DNA from: Ahniella sp.
GTDB lineage: Bacteria; Pseudomonadota; Gammaproteobacteria; Xanthomonadales; Ahniellaceae
NCBI GenBank assembly: GCA_016712105.1
Contig: JADJRU010000051.1
Coordinates: 62,001 to 126,000 of the forward strand
Reading direction: 5' to 3'
DNA length: 64,000 nt
In this document: positions 1-8,617 of the stretch, piece by piece
Numbering within the stretch: position 1 is the stretch's first letter
How the letters are laid out: each line of letters opens with the position of its first letter
Notes under the pieces: model-generated
Told to the model about the DNA's origin: nothing
The model's input: the letters and a program-made list of their open reading frames with translations, nothing else
Databases searched by the model: none
Position numbers and translations under genes: made by a program

Positions 1-1029
1 AAAACCGGCCGCACCGCGAGAACTGAGGCGTTCCTTGGTCTGTCCGGAGAACTGCGGGTCCTGCGATTTGTAGGAAAACACAAAACTCAGGCGATCCCAG
101 ACGTCTTCCGGTGCCAGCTTCACGCCGCGCGGGAGCAAATTGCGGAAATCGCAGAACTCGCGCAGCGCTTCGGTCAAGCCGGTGCGCAAACCATTTGCAT
201 GGGTGCCGTGCTGGACCGTCGGGATGAGGTTGACGTAACTTTCCTGGACGAGTTCGCCTTCGGGCGTCCAGACCACCGCGCAGTCCGCAGCTTCCGAGTC
301 TTTCTTCTGACCGCCGACAAACACGTCGGGCGGCAACATCTCCTGGCCCTGCAGCATGGCGCGCAGGTAATCCGCGAGACCGTCTTCGTAATACCACTCG
401 TGGCGCTCGTTCGCGCCCTCATCGAACAACTTGACCTTGAGTCCCGGGCACAACACGGCCTTTGCGCGCAGCACATGGCGCAGTCGCGGCATGGAGATCT
501 TGGGTGAATCGAAATACTTCGGGTCCGGCCAGAACCGCACGCGCGTGCCGGTGTGCTTTTTCGGGCAAGTGCCGATCACACGCAGTCCACCCACCCGATC
601 GCCGTCGGCAAAATCCATCTGGTAGATATTGCCGTCGCGCTGGATCTTCACTTCGACCCGTTTCGACAGCGCATTGACGACCGACACACCCACGCCGTGC
701 AGGCCGCCCGAGAACTCGTAGTTCCGGTTCGAGAACTTGCCGCCGGCGTGAAGGCGAGTGAGGATCAGTTCGACGCCTGGAATGCCTTCTTCCGGATGGA
801 TGTCGACTGGCATGCCGCGGCCATCGTCAATCACCTCGACCGAGCCGTCGTTGAACACCGTCACATCGACCGTGCGTGCGTGCCCGCCCAGCGCTTCGTC
901 GACCGAGTTATCGATGACTTCCTGTGCCAGGTGGTTCGGGCGCTGGGTGTCGGTATACATGCCTGGCCGGCGTTTGACGGGGTCGAGCCCGGACAGGACT
1001 TCAATATCGGAGGCGTTATAACGGCTCAT
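1..1029 (-). CDS. parE: DNA topoisomerase IV subunit B (partial, 3' end outside window)
   Basis: ParE is the ATPase subunit of topoisomerase IV, which with ParC decatenates daughter chromosomes. The 343 visible codons start with ATG at 1027-1029 and read MSRYNASDIEVLSGLDPV, the usual gammaproteobacterial ParE start. The GHKL ATPase signature is complete: an N-box with EVIDNSVDEAL, the ATP-lid glycines DDGRGMP, and GGLHGVGVSVVNALS. The transducer domain follows, with QTKERLSS near the left edge. The frame is open to base 1, so the TOPRIM and C-terminal parts are missing only because the window ends. ParE fits better than GyrB because the opening and the YTDTQRPNHL stretch match ParE. No indel is seen in this part. 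Confidence 0.95.
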   Translation of the reverse strand, partial: MSRYNASDIEVLSGLDPVKRRPGMYTDTQRPNHLAQEVIDNSVDEALGGHARTVDVTVFNDGSVEVIDDGRGMPVDIHPEEGIPGVELILTRLHAGGKFSNRNYEFSGGLHGVGVSVVNALSKRVEVKIQRDGNIYQMDFADGDRVGGLRVIGTCPKKHTGTRVRFWPDPKYFDSPKISMPRLRHVLRAKAVLCPGLKVKLFDEGANERHEWYYEDGLADYLRAMLQGQEMLPPDVFVGGQKKDSEAADCAVVWTPEGELVQESYVNLIPTVQHGTHANGLRTGLTEALREFCDFRNLLPRGVKLAPEDVWDRLSFVFSYKSQDPQFSGQTKERLSSRGAAGF

Positions 1030-1223
1030 GGCAGGCATTCAGCAGGATCAAAGCGTGCCAGCATGGCGCGCAGTGGAGCGGGGGTCAAGCTCCAGCCAGC
1101 TAGTGAGCGAACGAGTTGATTTCCAGGGGCCGCCGGGACTTTCCTCAGCGGCTGGTCGGCACTTCGGATTTCGGTTCTGCTTGCTTTTGATGCAGGTGAC
1201 TGCATGCCGCCTTGTCTTCGGAT

Positions 1224-2333
1224 TCACTCGGCGATGACACGGACCACTGCAGGTGTGATTCGGTTTGCCAGCGACTCCAGGTCACCTGCAGGTGATGCAG
1301 GAAGATCCTTTGCGGCGCCGATCCCCAGCAACGGCTTCAGGTAGGCGACTTTGATGGCGTAGTTCACGTTTTGCGGCAGGTCGCCGGTTCGCTCGAATAC
1401 CTGCGTGGCAGAAAGCTTCGCCGTGACCAATGCGACGAGCCGGCCTTCACCGTCCACCAATGGTCCACCACTGTTGCCGCTCTGGACCGGCACGGAAATC
1501 TGGTAGAACCTCGGGTCGTCGCCCATGCCGGTGGTGGCACTGACAATGCCGGTCGCCAGTTTGGCATTGTGGCCCATGATGTCGGTGTGCGGGAATCCCA
1601 GTGTGAAGACGTCTGCGCCCATGCCGGCTTCCTTCTCAGCCAATGGAATGCCTGCAGGGAGCGTTCCGGATACCGCGAGCACTGCAACGTCGTTCTTCGC
1701 ATCAACCGATTCGGTGGTGGCTTTCAGGGTGCGGCCATCATGGAGCACGATTCGCACATTGCTTGAGCCGCGAACGACGTGGTAGTTCGTGGCGACTTTT
1801 CCGGACGTTACCCAGCCAGTGCCCGATTTTGCGCCTTCACCCAGAGCGTCTTCCGGCGACTTGCGTGACGACGAGTTGCCGGATTTCATCGCGAATTTCC
1901 CGAACGATCCGCCAATACAGGCATTGAACACCCGTGTCGGCATGTCGTTGTCATACCTGCCGGGCCTGCCTGATCCGTACACGTAACTGGCTACTTCCCG
2001 CATGGCGATCACGCTGACATTGACGGAGTACTCGGTCTCGAGGGTGGCGAGGTGTCCGTCAATCGCAGCCAGAGGTGTGCCGCTTGCTCGATAGCTGTCG
2101 ATTCGAATGGCAACCTTGCGAATCGACTCGCAGTATCGCGCGCGCTCCGGATTCGCCTCGGGCTTGCCCATGTCTTGCGTAGTAGCCCGGGTTCCCGTGG
2201 GCGGCGGGGTCTGCGTGTATTGAACGCGACCGTTGGCGTCGACCCATTTGTAGATGGTCTGCGCACCAATCGCCGAAGCCGCAAGCAAGAGAAGCAGGGC
2301 AATTGCTGGATAGATCAGGAATTGGATGCGCAT
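1224..2333 (-). CDS. secreted trypsin-like serine protease with N-terminal DUF4124 domain
   Basis: A predicted 369-residue exported S1-type protease. After a hydrophobic signal segment (residues about 5-25) comes a DUF4124 module with the signature IYKWVDANGRVQYTQTPP. The catalytic triad is visible in the C-terminal half: His in NYHVV, Asp in DAKNDVAVL and Ser in SGNSGGPLV. There is no PDZ domain, unlike DegP/DegQ. The ATG at 2331-2333 is preferred over an upstream TTG because it starts the signal peptide directly, although no clear ribosome-binding site is visible. DUF4124 is common in exported gammaproteobacterial proteins and is thought to be extracytoplasmic. The substrate is unknown. The gene shares its strand with parE but lies 194 bp upstream of it, so it is probably a separate unit. 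Confidence 0.85.
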   Translation of the reverse strand: MRIQFLIYPAIALLLLLAASAIGAQTIYKWVDANGRVQYTQTPPPTGTRATTQDMGKPEANPERARYCESIRKVAIRIDSYRASGTPLAAIDGHLATLETEYSVNVSVIAMREVASYVYGSGRPGRYDNDMPTRVFNACIGGSFGKFAMKSGNSSSRKSPEDALGEGAKSGTGWVTSGKVATNYHVVRGSSNVRIVLHDGRTLKATTESVDAKNDVAVLAVSGTLPAGIPLAEKEAGMGADVFTLGFPHTDIMGHNAKLATGIVSATTGMGDDPRFYQISVPVQSGNSGGPLVDGEGRLVALVTAKLSATQVFERTGDLPQNVNYAIKVAYLKPLLGIGAAKDLPASPAGDLESLANRITPAVVRVIAE

Positions 2334-2702
2334 GGAATGTGGTGGTTGCTTCGGGAGGAGTGGCGACAAACCAACTGTGAGAAAAATTTCCGGATACTTG
2401 ATGAAACAACCGACTCAGAGAAGCCTGAACCGATTCAGGCGGTGCGACCGCCAGGCAGTTGGGCATTCCGGTCTCATAGTGCGCCCACTTGGGGCACTCA
2501 AGGCCATCGCACTCAAGAAACCTTGATTCGTGTTCGACAGCTCCCGGACACCGCGCCCATCCGCAGCGATGGGTCAGGCCCAATGGTCCGACTGCAAGCT
2601 ATCCGTACTTTACATCATGGGCGGCATGGCGTGTATCTGAGGGCTTGACGAGCGTCCCTGCTGGCACTAGCGTGTCGGCCTGATTTGTCGAGGGCAGTTC
2701 CC
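2334..2702. other. divergent intergenic region
   Basis: About 370 bp separate the minus-strand protease from the plus-strand flavoenzyme, so promoters for both should lie here. I see no convincing small gene, RNA or strong palindrome. The only clear signal is a GAGGGC ribosome-binding site at about 2690-2695 in front of the ATG at 2703. Confidence 0.4.
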
Positions 2703-4775
2703 ATGCGTGATCCCCGTTACGACATCCTGTTCGAGCCGGTCCAGATCGGGCCTGTTCGCACGAAGAACCGCTTTTACCAAGTGCCGCATTGCAACGGCAT
2801 GGGTCACGTCTACCCGCAAACCCTTGCACGCATGCGCGGCATCAAGGCTGAGGGCGGGTGGGGTGTCGTCTGCACCGAGGAGGTGGAGATTTCGCCCTTG
2901 TCCGAGATTGCGCCTCATCACGAAGGGCGGATCTGGGAAGACCGCGATATTCCGGCTTTGCGCCTGATGACCGACGCGGTTCACGAACACGGTTCGCTCG
3001 CCGGTATCGAGTTGATGTTCAACGGCTATGCAACACCCAATCGTTACAGCCGCGAAGTGCCCATTGCCCCATCGGCCTTGCCGGTGCGCAGCCGCGACCC
3101 GATGCAAGCCCGCACGGCGACCAAACGCGATATCGCGAACGTGCGGCAATGGCATCGGCAAGCGGCGATCCGGTCGCGGGATGCCGGCTTTGACCTGATC
3201 TATGTGTATGCCGGGCACGACCTCGGCATGCCCATGCATTTCCTGTCCCGGCGAACCAATCGGCGCAGTGACGAATACGGCGGCAGCCTCGAGAATCGGG
3301 TTCGGTTGCTGCGTGAGCTGATCGAAGACACGAAGGATGCAGTCGGCGATCGTTGTGGCGTCGTCGTTCGCCTTGCGGTCGACCAGTTGCTCGGCCCGCT
3401 CGGCCTCACGTTCGACAATGAAGGCCGGGATGTCATCGGGATGCTGGCTGAACTGCCGGATCTGTGGGACGTCAACATCGCCGATTGGAGTAACGACAGC
3501 CAGACCGCGCGGTTCTCTCCGGAGGGCTTCCAGGAGCCGTATATCGCGGCGGTGAAATCGCTGACCACCAAATCGGTGGTCGGTGTGGGCCGCTACACGT
3601 CACCGGATGCGATGGTGCGGGTGATCAAATCGGGTGTGATGGATTTGATCGGCGCGGCGCGCCCATCGATTGCCGATCCGTTCCTGCCGCGCAAGATCGA
3701 GCAGGGAAGGCTCGAGGACATTCGCGAATGTATCGGCTGCAATATCTGCGTTACCGGCGACAATGATTGTGTGCCGATCCGCTGTACCCAGAATCCGACC
3801 ATGGGTGAGGAGTGGCGTCGCGGCTGGCATCCGGAACAGGTGCCCGGCAAACGCAGTGACCGCTCTGTGCTCGTCGTGGGCGCCGGTCCAACCGGGCTCG
3901 AACTGACGCGTGCGCTCGGGCAGCGCGGTTACGAAGTGATGTTGTGCGAAGCCGAAGATCAGCTGGGCGGGCGCTTGCGCTTCGAGAGCCGATTGCCGGG
4001 TTTGGCCAGCTGGTTTCGTGTGGTGGATTATCGCCTGCAACAGATCCAGCGCATGAGCAATGTCATGGTGTTGCCGGGCAACCGGATTGGCGTCGAGGAA
4101 GCACTCGGTTCCGGGGCGTCGGCGATTTTTGTCGCCACCGGTGCCCACTGGCGCAAGGACGGGCTAGGCCGGACACACCGAGCGCCGATGATCGATCCGG
4201 GTGATCCCTCGGTCATGTCGCCTGATCAGGTGTTGCGGGGTGTGGTGCCCGCGGGCCCAGTGCTTGTTTATGACGACGATCACTACTTCATGGCCGGAGC
4301 ACTTGCCGAGCAGCTTGCACGTTCCGGTATCGAGGTGATTTATGCAACCCCTGCCACCAAGGTGTCGGAGTGGACCGAACAGACGATGGAGCAATCGCGG
4401 ATCCAGTCCAGATTGATGGAGCTCGGCGTCCGGATTCTGTGCGCACGGGAGTGGGCTGGCATGCGTGCCAATGGAGCGGGTCGTGAAGTCGATCTGGCGT
4501 GTATCTACAGCGGGCGAATCGAAACGGTAACGGTTGCAAGCTTAGTGCCGGTGACCATGCGCGACAGTCATGATCAGTTGCATCAGGACCTTCTGTCGGT
4601 CGAAACGAGTTGGGCGGATTATGGTGTGCTCGAAGTGAGCTGCCTCGGCGATGCTTTGGCTCCGGCTACCGTGGCTGCCGCGGTTTATGCCGGCCACAAG
4701 GCGGCCCGTGCGTTTGATGCCGATGACGCACAAATGGCCTTCCGTCGCGAGTGGATTGACCTTCGATCCCCGTAA
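2703..4775 (+). CDS. amine dehydrogenase of the TMADH/histamine dehydrogenase flavoprotein family
   Basis: A 690-residue enzyme colinear with trimethylamine dehydrogenase: an old-yellow-enzyme TIM barrel, a 4Fe-4S segment, then ADP- and NAD-type Rossmann halves. Cys30 in QVPHCNGMG matches the cysteine that carries 6-S-cysteinyl-FMN in TMADH. The catalytic Tyr and His are kept in YVYAGHD, and the Trp-Asp pair in DWSND. The cluster ligands are in CIGCNIC (about residues 343-349) plus a downstream IRC. The nearby GEEWRRGWHPE is diagnostic of this family, and VLVVGAGPTG is the first dinucleotide motif. The trimethylamine cage is not conserved: the Tyr60 position is Glu60, and the Trp355 region reads GDND. 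A different amine is therefore likely. The start at 2703 has a good ribosome-binding site; a TTG at 2685 is less likely. The gene appears monocistronic. Confidence 0.85.
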   Translation: MRDPRYDILFEPVQIGPVRTKNRFYQVPHCNGMGHVYPQTLARMRGIKAEGGWGVVCTEEVEISPLSEIAPHHEGRIWEDRDIPALRLMTDAVHEHGSLAGIELMFNGYATPNRYSREVPIAPSALPVRSRDPMQARTATKRDIANVRQWHRQAAIRSRDAGFDLIYVYAGHDLGMPMHFLSRRTNRRSDEYGGSLENRVRLLRELIEDTKDAVGDRCGVVVRLAVDQLLGPLGLTFDNEGRDVIGMLAELPDLWDVNIADWSNDSQTARFSPEGFQEPYIAAVKSLTTKSVVGVGRYTSPDAMVRVIKSGVMDLIGAARPSIADPFLPRKIEQGRLEDIRECIGCNICVTGDNDCVPIRCTQNPTMGEEWRRGWHPEQVPGKRSDRSVLVVGAGPTGLELTRALGQRGYEVMLCEAEDQLGGRLRFESRLPGLASWFRVVDYRLQQIQRMSNVMVLPGNRIGVEEALGSGASAIFVATGAHWRKDGLGRTHRAPMIDPGDPSVMSPDQVLRGVVPAGPVLVYDDDHYFMAGALAEQLARSGIEVIYATPATKVSEWTEQTMEQSRIQSRLMELGVRILCAREWAGMRANGAGREVDLACIYSGRIETVTVASLVPVTMRDSHDQLHQDLLSVETSWADYGVLEVSCLGDALAPATVAAAVYAGHKAARAFDADDAQMAFRREWIDLRSP

Positions 4776-4782
4776 ATTCCGT

Positions 4783-4815
4783 GAAGGCTGGGCTTCCTTC
4801 GGCAGCCCAGCCTTC
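4783..4815. terminator. palindromic repeat acting as bidirectional terminator between convergent genes
   Basis: Perfect 12-bp arms GAAGGCTGGGCT (4783-4794) and AGCCCAGCCTTC (4804-4815) flank a 9-base loop. It lies exactly between the convergent flavoenzyme and diguanylate cyclase genes. It belongs to the TAG-GGCTGGGCT repeat family seen again at 50590, 50832 and 51773. The minus-strand gene's TAG stop touches the element. There is no long T-run. Confidence 0.7.
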
Positions 4816-7800
4816 TACGCACCTGCCACTCGGTTGCGGCCTTCGTTCTTTGCGCGGTAGAGCGCCTCATCGGCCTGCCGGACCTGTTCGGCAAGTGGCA
4901 CGATGCGGTCCGTGGACGTGCTGAACCAGCCGATGCTGACGGTCAGTTCGACGTCCTGTTTGTCGGCGAACGCCGGTTTGCTGGCGATACGCTTCCGCAA
5001 TGTTTCCAGCAGTTCGCCAACTTGGGCGGCAGGCTTCTGTTCGAACAGCATCAGGAATTCTTCGCCACCCCAGCGCGCAAATTCGGCTTGGTCTCCGAGT
5101 ACCTCACTCATGCAGGCGACCGTGTGGCGAAGACAGTCATCACCGGCCAGATGTCCATAACGATCATTGATTCGCTTGAACCAGTCGATGTCGAGAATCG
5201 CGATTGCCGTTGCGCTGCCATTGGCTACGGCACGGGCGAGACGTTCCTGGATGTATCGTCGGTTGTACGCGCCCGTCAGTGGATCCCGGTTCGACAACTG
5301 GAACAACTCCTGGTTCGCGCGTTCGAGCTCGGCACGTTGTTCGGCGAGTTTGCGATTCTGGCTGCGCACTTCATCGGTGCGTCGAACCACTTCACGCTCC
5401 AGTCGAACCCGCTGCCGGCGCAGATCCTGCGTTCGCCAATAGAAGACCCCCCAGATGAGTCCCAGAGAGATGAGTACGGCGATGGTCCGGAACCACCAGG
5501 TCGCATGGATGGGCGGGGTGACTTCGATCGCCAGTGATGCCGGGCGCAGGCTGGCTTCGCCGAATCGATTGCGCGCGCGGATCGAGAGTTGGTACATGCC
5601 CGGTGCCAGATTCGTGAAACTGACGAAACGCCGGGCACCGAGTTCGATCCATTGTTCGTCGAAGCCCTTCAACTGGTATTCGAAACGAAGCAGCTTCGGC
5701 TGGTCAAAATCGGGCGCGGCAAATTCGAGTTCGAGCATGTTGTGTCGTGTGCCCAGCGTGATGTGTTCGACGAACGTCGGTGCACTGTCCAGTTTCGGCA
5801 GCGAGGGATCCCGGTTTGCCACACTGAGTGGTTTGCCCAGCACCGACAGCTGCGTGAGGTGTACCGATGGGGGTTTCAGCGTTCGGACTACTCGTTCTGG
5901 CTCGATGCGGTTCATGCCGTTGATGCCCGCAAACAGGATGCGGCCGGCATCGTCCTGTGCATGGGCGCCAAAGAGGAATTCATTGCCCTGCAGCCCATCG
6001 CGCTGGTCGTAGGTCGTGACAACCCGGCTGCGTGGGTCAAAGCGCATCACCCCGCGCACGGATGACAGCCAGAGCGCCTGGTCGCGGTCATGTTCAATGC
6101 CATAAATGACCCGGTTCGTCAGTCCCTGCCGTTCGCGCAGTATTTCCGGCTTCCGACCTGGCGTGAAGCGCACCAGTCCATCGTTGCTGCCAATCCACAA
6201 TTGGCCGTCTCGGCTCTCTGCAATGTCGTAGATCAATGCGTTCGCGATTCCGGTTTCCTCGGCCGGCACCGGTTCCGCGCGCACCAGTTCGGGGTCGATC
6301 CGATCCAGCCCATTCCACGTGCCTGCCCAGAGCCGGTCCTGCTGATCCAGATGCAGCGCAAAAACGAAACGGTTGCTCAGGTGCCCGGGTGTCGTCGGCT
6401 CCGCATCAAGGCAAATGGTGTTTTCGTCCTGAACGCGGTATCGGCACAGGCCGTGTTCCGAACCCACCCAAAGGGATTGCCGTTTCGAGTCGTACAACAA
6501 CTGTCGGACGATCTGCGTCTTGCCGCCCAACTTGAGTTCCGTCATCTCGCTGGTCGCCGAGTCGTATCGCATCAGTCCGGCGTCAGTCCCGATGAACAGG
6601 ATCGAATCGACCTGTGCCAGCCCCCATACCTGTTTTTGTCCTTCCTTCAGCTTGTCGATCGGGAACAATCGTTTGAGGGATTGGATCAATCCGCGGTCAG
6701 GATCGGTTTCGAGTTCGTAGACGCCATCACCGAAGGTTCCAAGGATGTATCGGTCGAGCCCGGTTGGCAGGATGGCGCGGATTCGATCGGCTGACCTTGC
6801 CACTTCGGCAAACGTGCTTGGTTTGTAATGACGGATGCCGTTGGCATCCAGGGCAATTCGCTCGAGACCCAGATTGAAGTAGCCGATCCAGAGTCCACCT
6901 GTCGGGTCCTCCAGCATGCTCACTGCCAATTGTTTGGTGTGATCGGTCGATCGGCCCAGCGCGCGCGGCGTGATGAAACATCTGCACGATTCGTCGAACC
7001 GTACGACGCCCGCGTCCGTGCCGGCCCAGACCCGTCCCTGGGCGTCCATCAGCAAGGTTTCGACGCGTTGCGCGGGCAGACTGCTGTTGTCGCGTTCGAA
7101 CAGGTCATAGGTCTTGCCGTCACTTCGGATGCGAAGCAGGCCGGTTGGCATGGCCGCTACCCAAAGGTTGCCGCGCGCATCGTTCAGGATCGCGCCGACA
7201 TCGGCGCCGGCGATCTGTCTGAGCGCTGGCCAATCAGGCTGCGTGCAGCGGTCACCAAAATCCTGAAGCAGGCAGAGACCCTTGTCGGTGCCGACCCAGA
7301 CACCGCCGTCGCTGGTCTGATGCAACGAGCGAATCTTGTTGCTCGGCAGCCCGTTGCTTTCAGCGTTCCACTGGCGCTTCAGGGTTGCCCCTGTGTCATC
7401 GAACGAGATCGAAAACAGGCCGCGATCGCGTGTGCCGATCAGGAACTGTCCAGGCCCGATCCGCAGCAGGTCATCGATCGAGTTGCCGCGCAGTGCGCTG
7501 GCAACCGGTTCAGGCAGCGACTGGAAGGATTCCTGCCGAAGGTCGAAGCGTTGCAGGCTGCCAGCCCGTGTGCCGACAACCAGCGCGTCGCCATCAGCCA
7601 GGATCGCAGTGACGAAGTTCTCGGCCAGTGAATGGCTCGAGTCCTCGTCACGTCTGAAGACCTGAAACGACTGTCCATCAAACCGGTTCAGACCGTCCTC
7701 TGTGCCGATCCACAGAAACCCTTGTCCGTCCATGGCCAGTGCCCAAACCGAGTTCTGCGATAGCCCGTTCTCGATGGAATACAGGTCGGCAGGCCGGGTT

Positions 7801-7877
7801 TCAAAGTTGGCGTGCACCCCGGTCGATGCCGCAAGCAGCAAGGCGAACAACAGCTGGATTCGGCTTCGAAGCGACAT
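4815..7877 (-). CDS. membrane diguanylate cyclase with periplasmic two-component-propeller and Y_Y_Y sensor
   Basis: A 1020-residue predicted c-di-GMP synthase of the inner membrane. It has a signal peptide (residues 1-24), then about 14 Reg_prop-type repeats recognisable by recurring LWIGT/VWAGT/GVWVGT blades, a Y_Y_Y domain around residues 700-790 (QLSIRARNRFGEA), one membrane helix, a basic coiled coil with RRTDEVRSQNRKLAEQ, and a C-terminal GGDEF domain. The active site is GGEEF in FARWGGEEFLML, with DIDWFKRINDRYGH as the metal and substrate loop, so it should be active. The RxxD inhibitory site is absent (the aligned residues are GDQA). The architecture resembles hybrid sensors that detect polysaccharide breakdown products, with GGDEF replacing the kinase. 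The ligand is unknown. It faces away from the DCC gene and shares a short divergent promoter region with it. Confidence 0.93.
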   Translation of the reverse strand: MSLRSRIQLLFALLLAASTGVHANFETRPADLYSIENGLSQNSVWALAMDGQGFLWIGTEDGLNRFDGQSFQVFRRDEDSSHSLAENFVTAILADGDALVVGTRAGSLQRFDLRQESFQSLPEPVASALRGNSIDDLLRIGPGQFLIGTRDRGLFSISFDDTGATLKRQWNAESNGLPSNKIRSLHQTSDGGVWVGTDKGLCLLQDFGDRCTQPDWPALRQIAGADVGAILNDARGNLWVAAMPTGLLRIRSDGKTYDLFERDNSSLPAQRVETLLMDAQGRVWAGTDAGVVRFDESCRCFITPRALGRSTDHTKQLAVSMLEDPTGGLWIGYFNLGLERIALDANGIRHYKPSTFAEVARSADRIRAILPTGLDRYILGTFGDGVYELETDPDRGLIQSLKRLFPIDKLKEGQKQVWGLAQVDSILFIGTDAGLMRYDSATSEMTELKLGGKTQIVRQLLYDSKRQSLWVGSEHGLCRYRVQDENTICLDAEPTTPGHLSNRFVFALHLDQQDRLWAGTWNGLDRIDPELVRAEPVPAEETGIANALIYDIAESRDGQLWIGSNDGLVRFTPGRKPEILRERQGLTNRVIYGIEHDRDQALWLSSVRGVMRFDPRSRVVTTYDQRDGLQGNEFLFGAHAQDDAGRILFAGINGMNRIEPERVVRTLKPPSVHLTQLSVLGKPLSVANRDPSLPKLDSAPTFVEHITLGTRHNMLELEFAAPDFDQPKLLRFEYQLKGFDEQWIELGARRFVSFTNLAPGMYQLSIRARNRFGEASLRPASLAIEVTPPIHATWWFRTIAVLISLGLIWGVFYWRTQDLRRQRVRLEREVVRRTDEVRSQNRKLAEQRAELERANQELFQLSNRDPLTGAYNRRYIQERLARAVANGSATAIAILDIDWFKRINDRYGHLAGDDCLRHTVACMSEVLGDQAEFARWGGEEFLMLFEQKPAAQVGELLETLRKRIASKPAFADKQDVELTVSIGWFSTSTDRIVPLAEQVRQADEALYRAKNEGRNRVAGA

Positions 7878-7959
7878 GAGCCGATACTAGTGCTGCGCTC
7901 CGTAAATAGGGTGCAACCGTTGATTTGTCCGGATTGGCGCTTGAATCGTCCAGGTTCTG

Positions 7960-7984
7960 GCTGTAATTTCTGTAATGACAGAAA
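7960..7984 (+). promoter_or_regulatory. palindromic operator-like site, copy 1
   Basis: The core TTTCTGTAATGACAGAAA (7967-7984) is a perfect 7-bp inverted repeat around AATG. The site ends 13 bases before the DCC gene start. The 25 bases from 7960 match 16906-16930, upstream of the membrane/epimerase gene, at 22 of 25 positions. Conservation between two unrelated intergenic regions points to one shared regulator. The regulator is not encoded recognisably in the window. Confidence 0.7.
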
Positions 7985-7997
7985 CAAAGGAATGGAC

Positions 7998-8411
7998 ATG
8001 AGCCTGAACACGGTCCCCGCGCTGGTTCTATATGACCGAAGCTGCCCCGTTTGCGAGACGGAAATGTATGCCTTGAAAGCCATCGATCAGCGCGGTTCGT
8101 TCGAGCTTGAAGACATCTCCGGATTGCCTGCGGGAGCCAGCCACAGCGGCTTCTCGCGCGAAGCCATGATGGCCAATCTGCATGTGCGCACCGCCGACGG
8201 GCGCTGGCTGATCGGCGTTTTCGCCGTGCGGCATGTTTACGAACTCGTCGGTCGGGGTGCCTGGTGGTGGCCGACTTATCTTCCCGGTGCCGGCTGGCTG
8301 GCACAGCGTGCTTATGGTTGGCTTGCCCGGAACCGCTATCGCGTGTCGCATTGGGTGCCCAAGTGGCACCGGTCAGGCAAGCCGGATTGCTCGGGAAACT
8401 GTCGGATCTGA
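7998..8411 (+). CDS. DCC-family (DUF393) thiol-disulfide oxidoreductase-like protein
   Basis: A 137-residue protein of the DCC family. It starts LVLYDRSCPVCETEM, which carries the N-terminal beta strand and a CxxC pair typical of this thioredoxin-like family (classically DGxCxxC). The rest is conventional for the family: an FAVRHVYELVG segment, an aromatic WWWPTYLPG segment, and a C-terminal CSGNC. No signal peptide or membrane helix is evident, so it is probably cytoplasmic. Two in-frame ATGs occur (7992 and 7998); 7998 has the better spacing from AAAGGA at 7986-7991. The gene carries the 25-bp palindromic site in its leader. Its exact reaction is not established. Confidence 0.8.
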   Translation: MSLNTVPALVLYDRSCPVCETEMYALKAIDQRGSFELEDISGLPAGASHSGFSREAMMANLHVRTADGRWLIGVFAVRHVYELVGRGAWWWPTYLPGAGWLAQRAYGWLARNRYRVSHWVPKWHRSGKPDCSGNCRI

Positions 8412-8617
8412 CCGACTGCGGCGCCGAAATCAATCAAGCACTTGCGCACTCAATGGCCGATCCAGCTGCGATGACGGCCTTGATGTGCGGCCTGAGAGCG
8501 GGCTGAGGCCGAAAGCCCCCGCGTGTTACACTTTCAACCTTTCGCGCGGCCTTCTTATGGCCTGCGGCCAACGCCCGAAGGCTTGCGTCCAAGGGCTTGA
8601 TTCAAAAAGGTTGTTCG

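Noticed and set aside
8412..8617. A second gene or frameshifted continuation of the DCC protein in the 8412-8506 stretch
   Set aside because: The DCC protein ends naturally with CSGNCRI and the following short frame has no homologous look or start signal.
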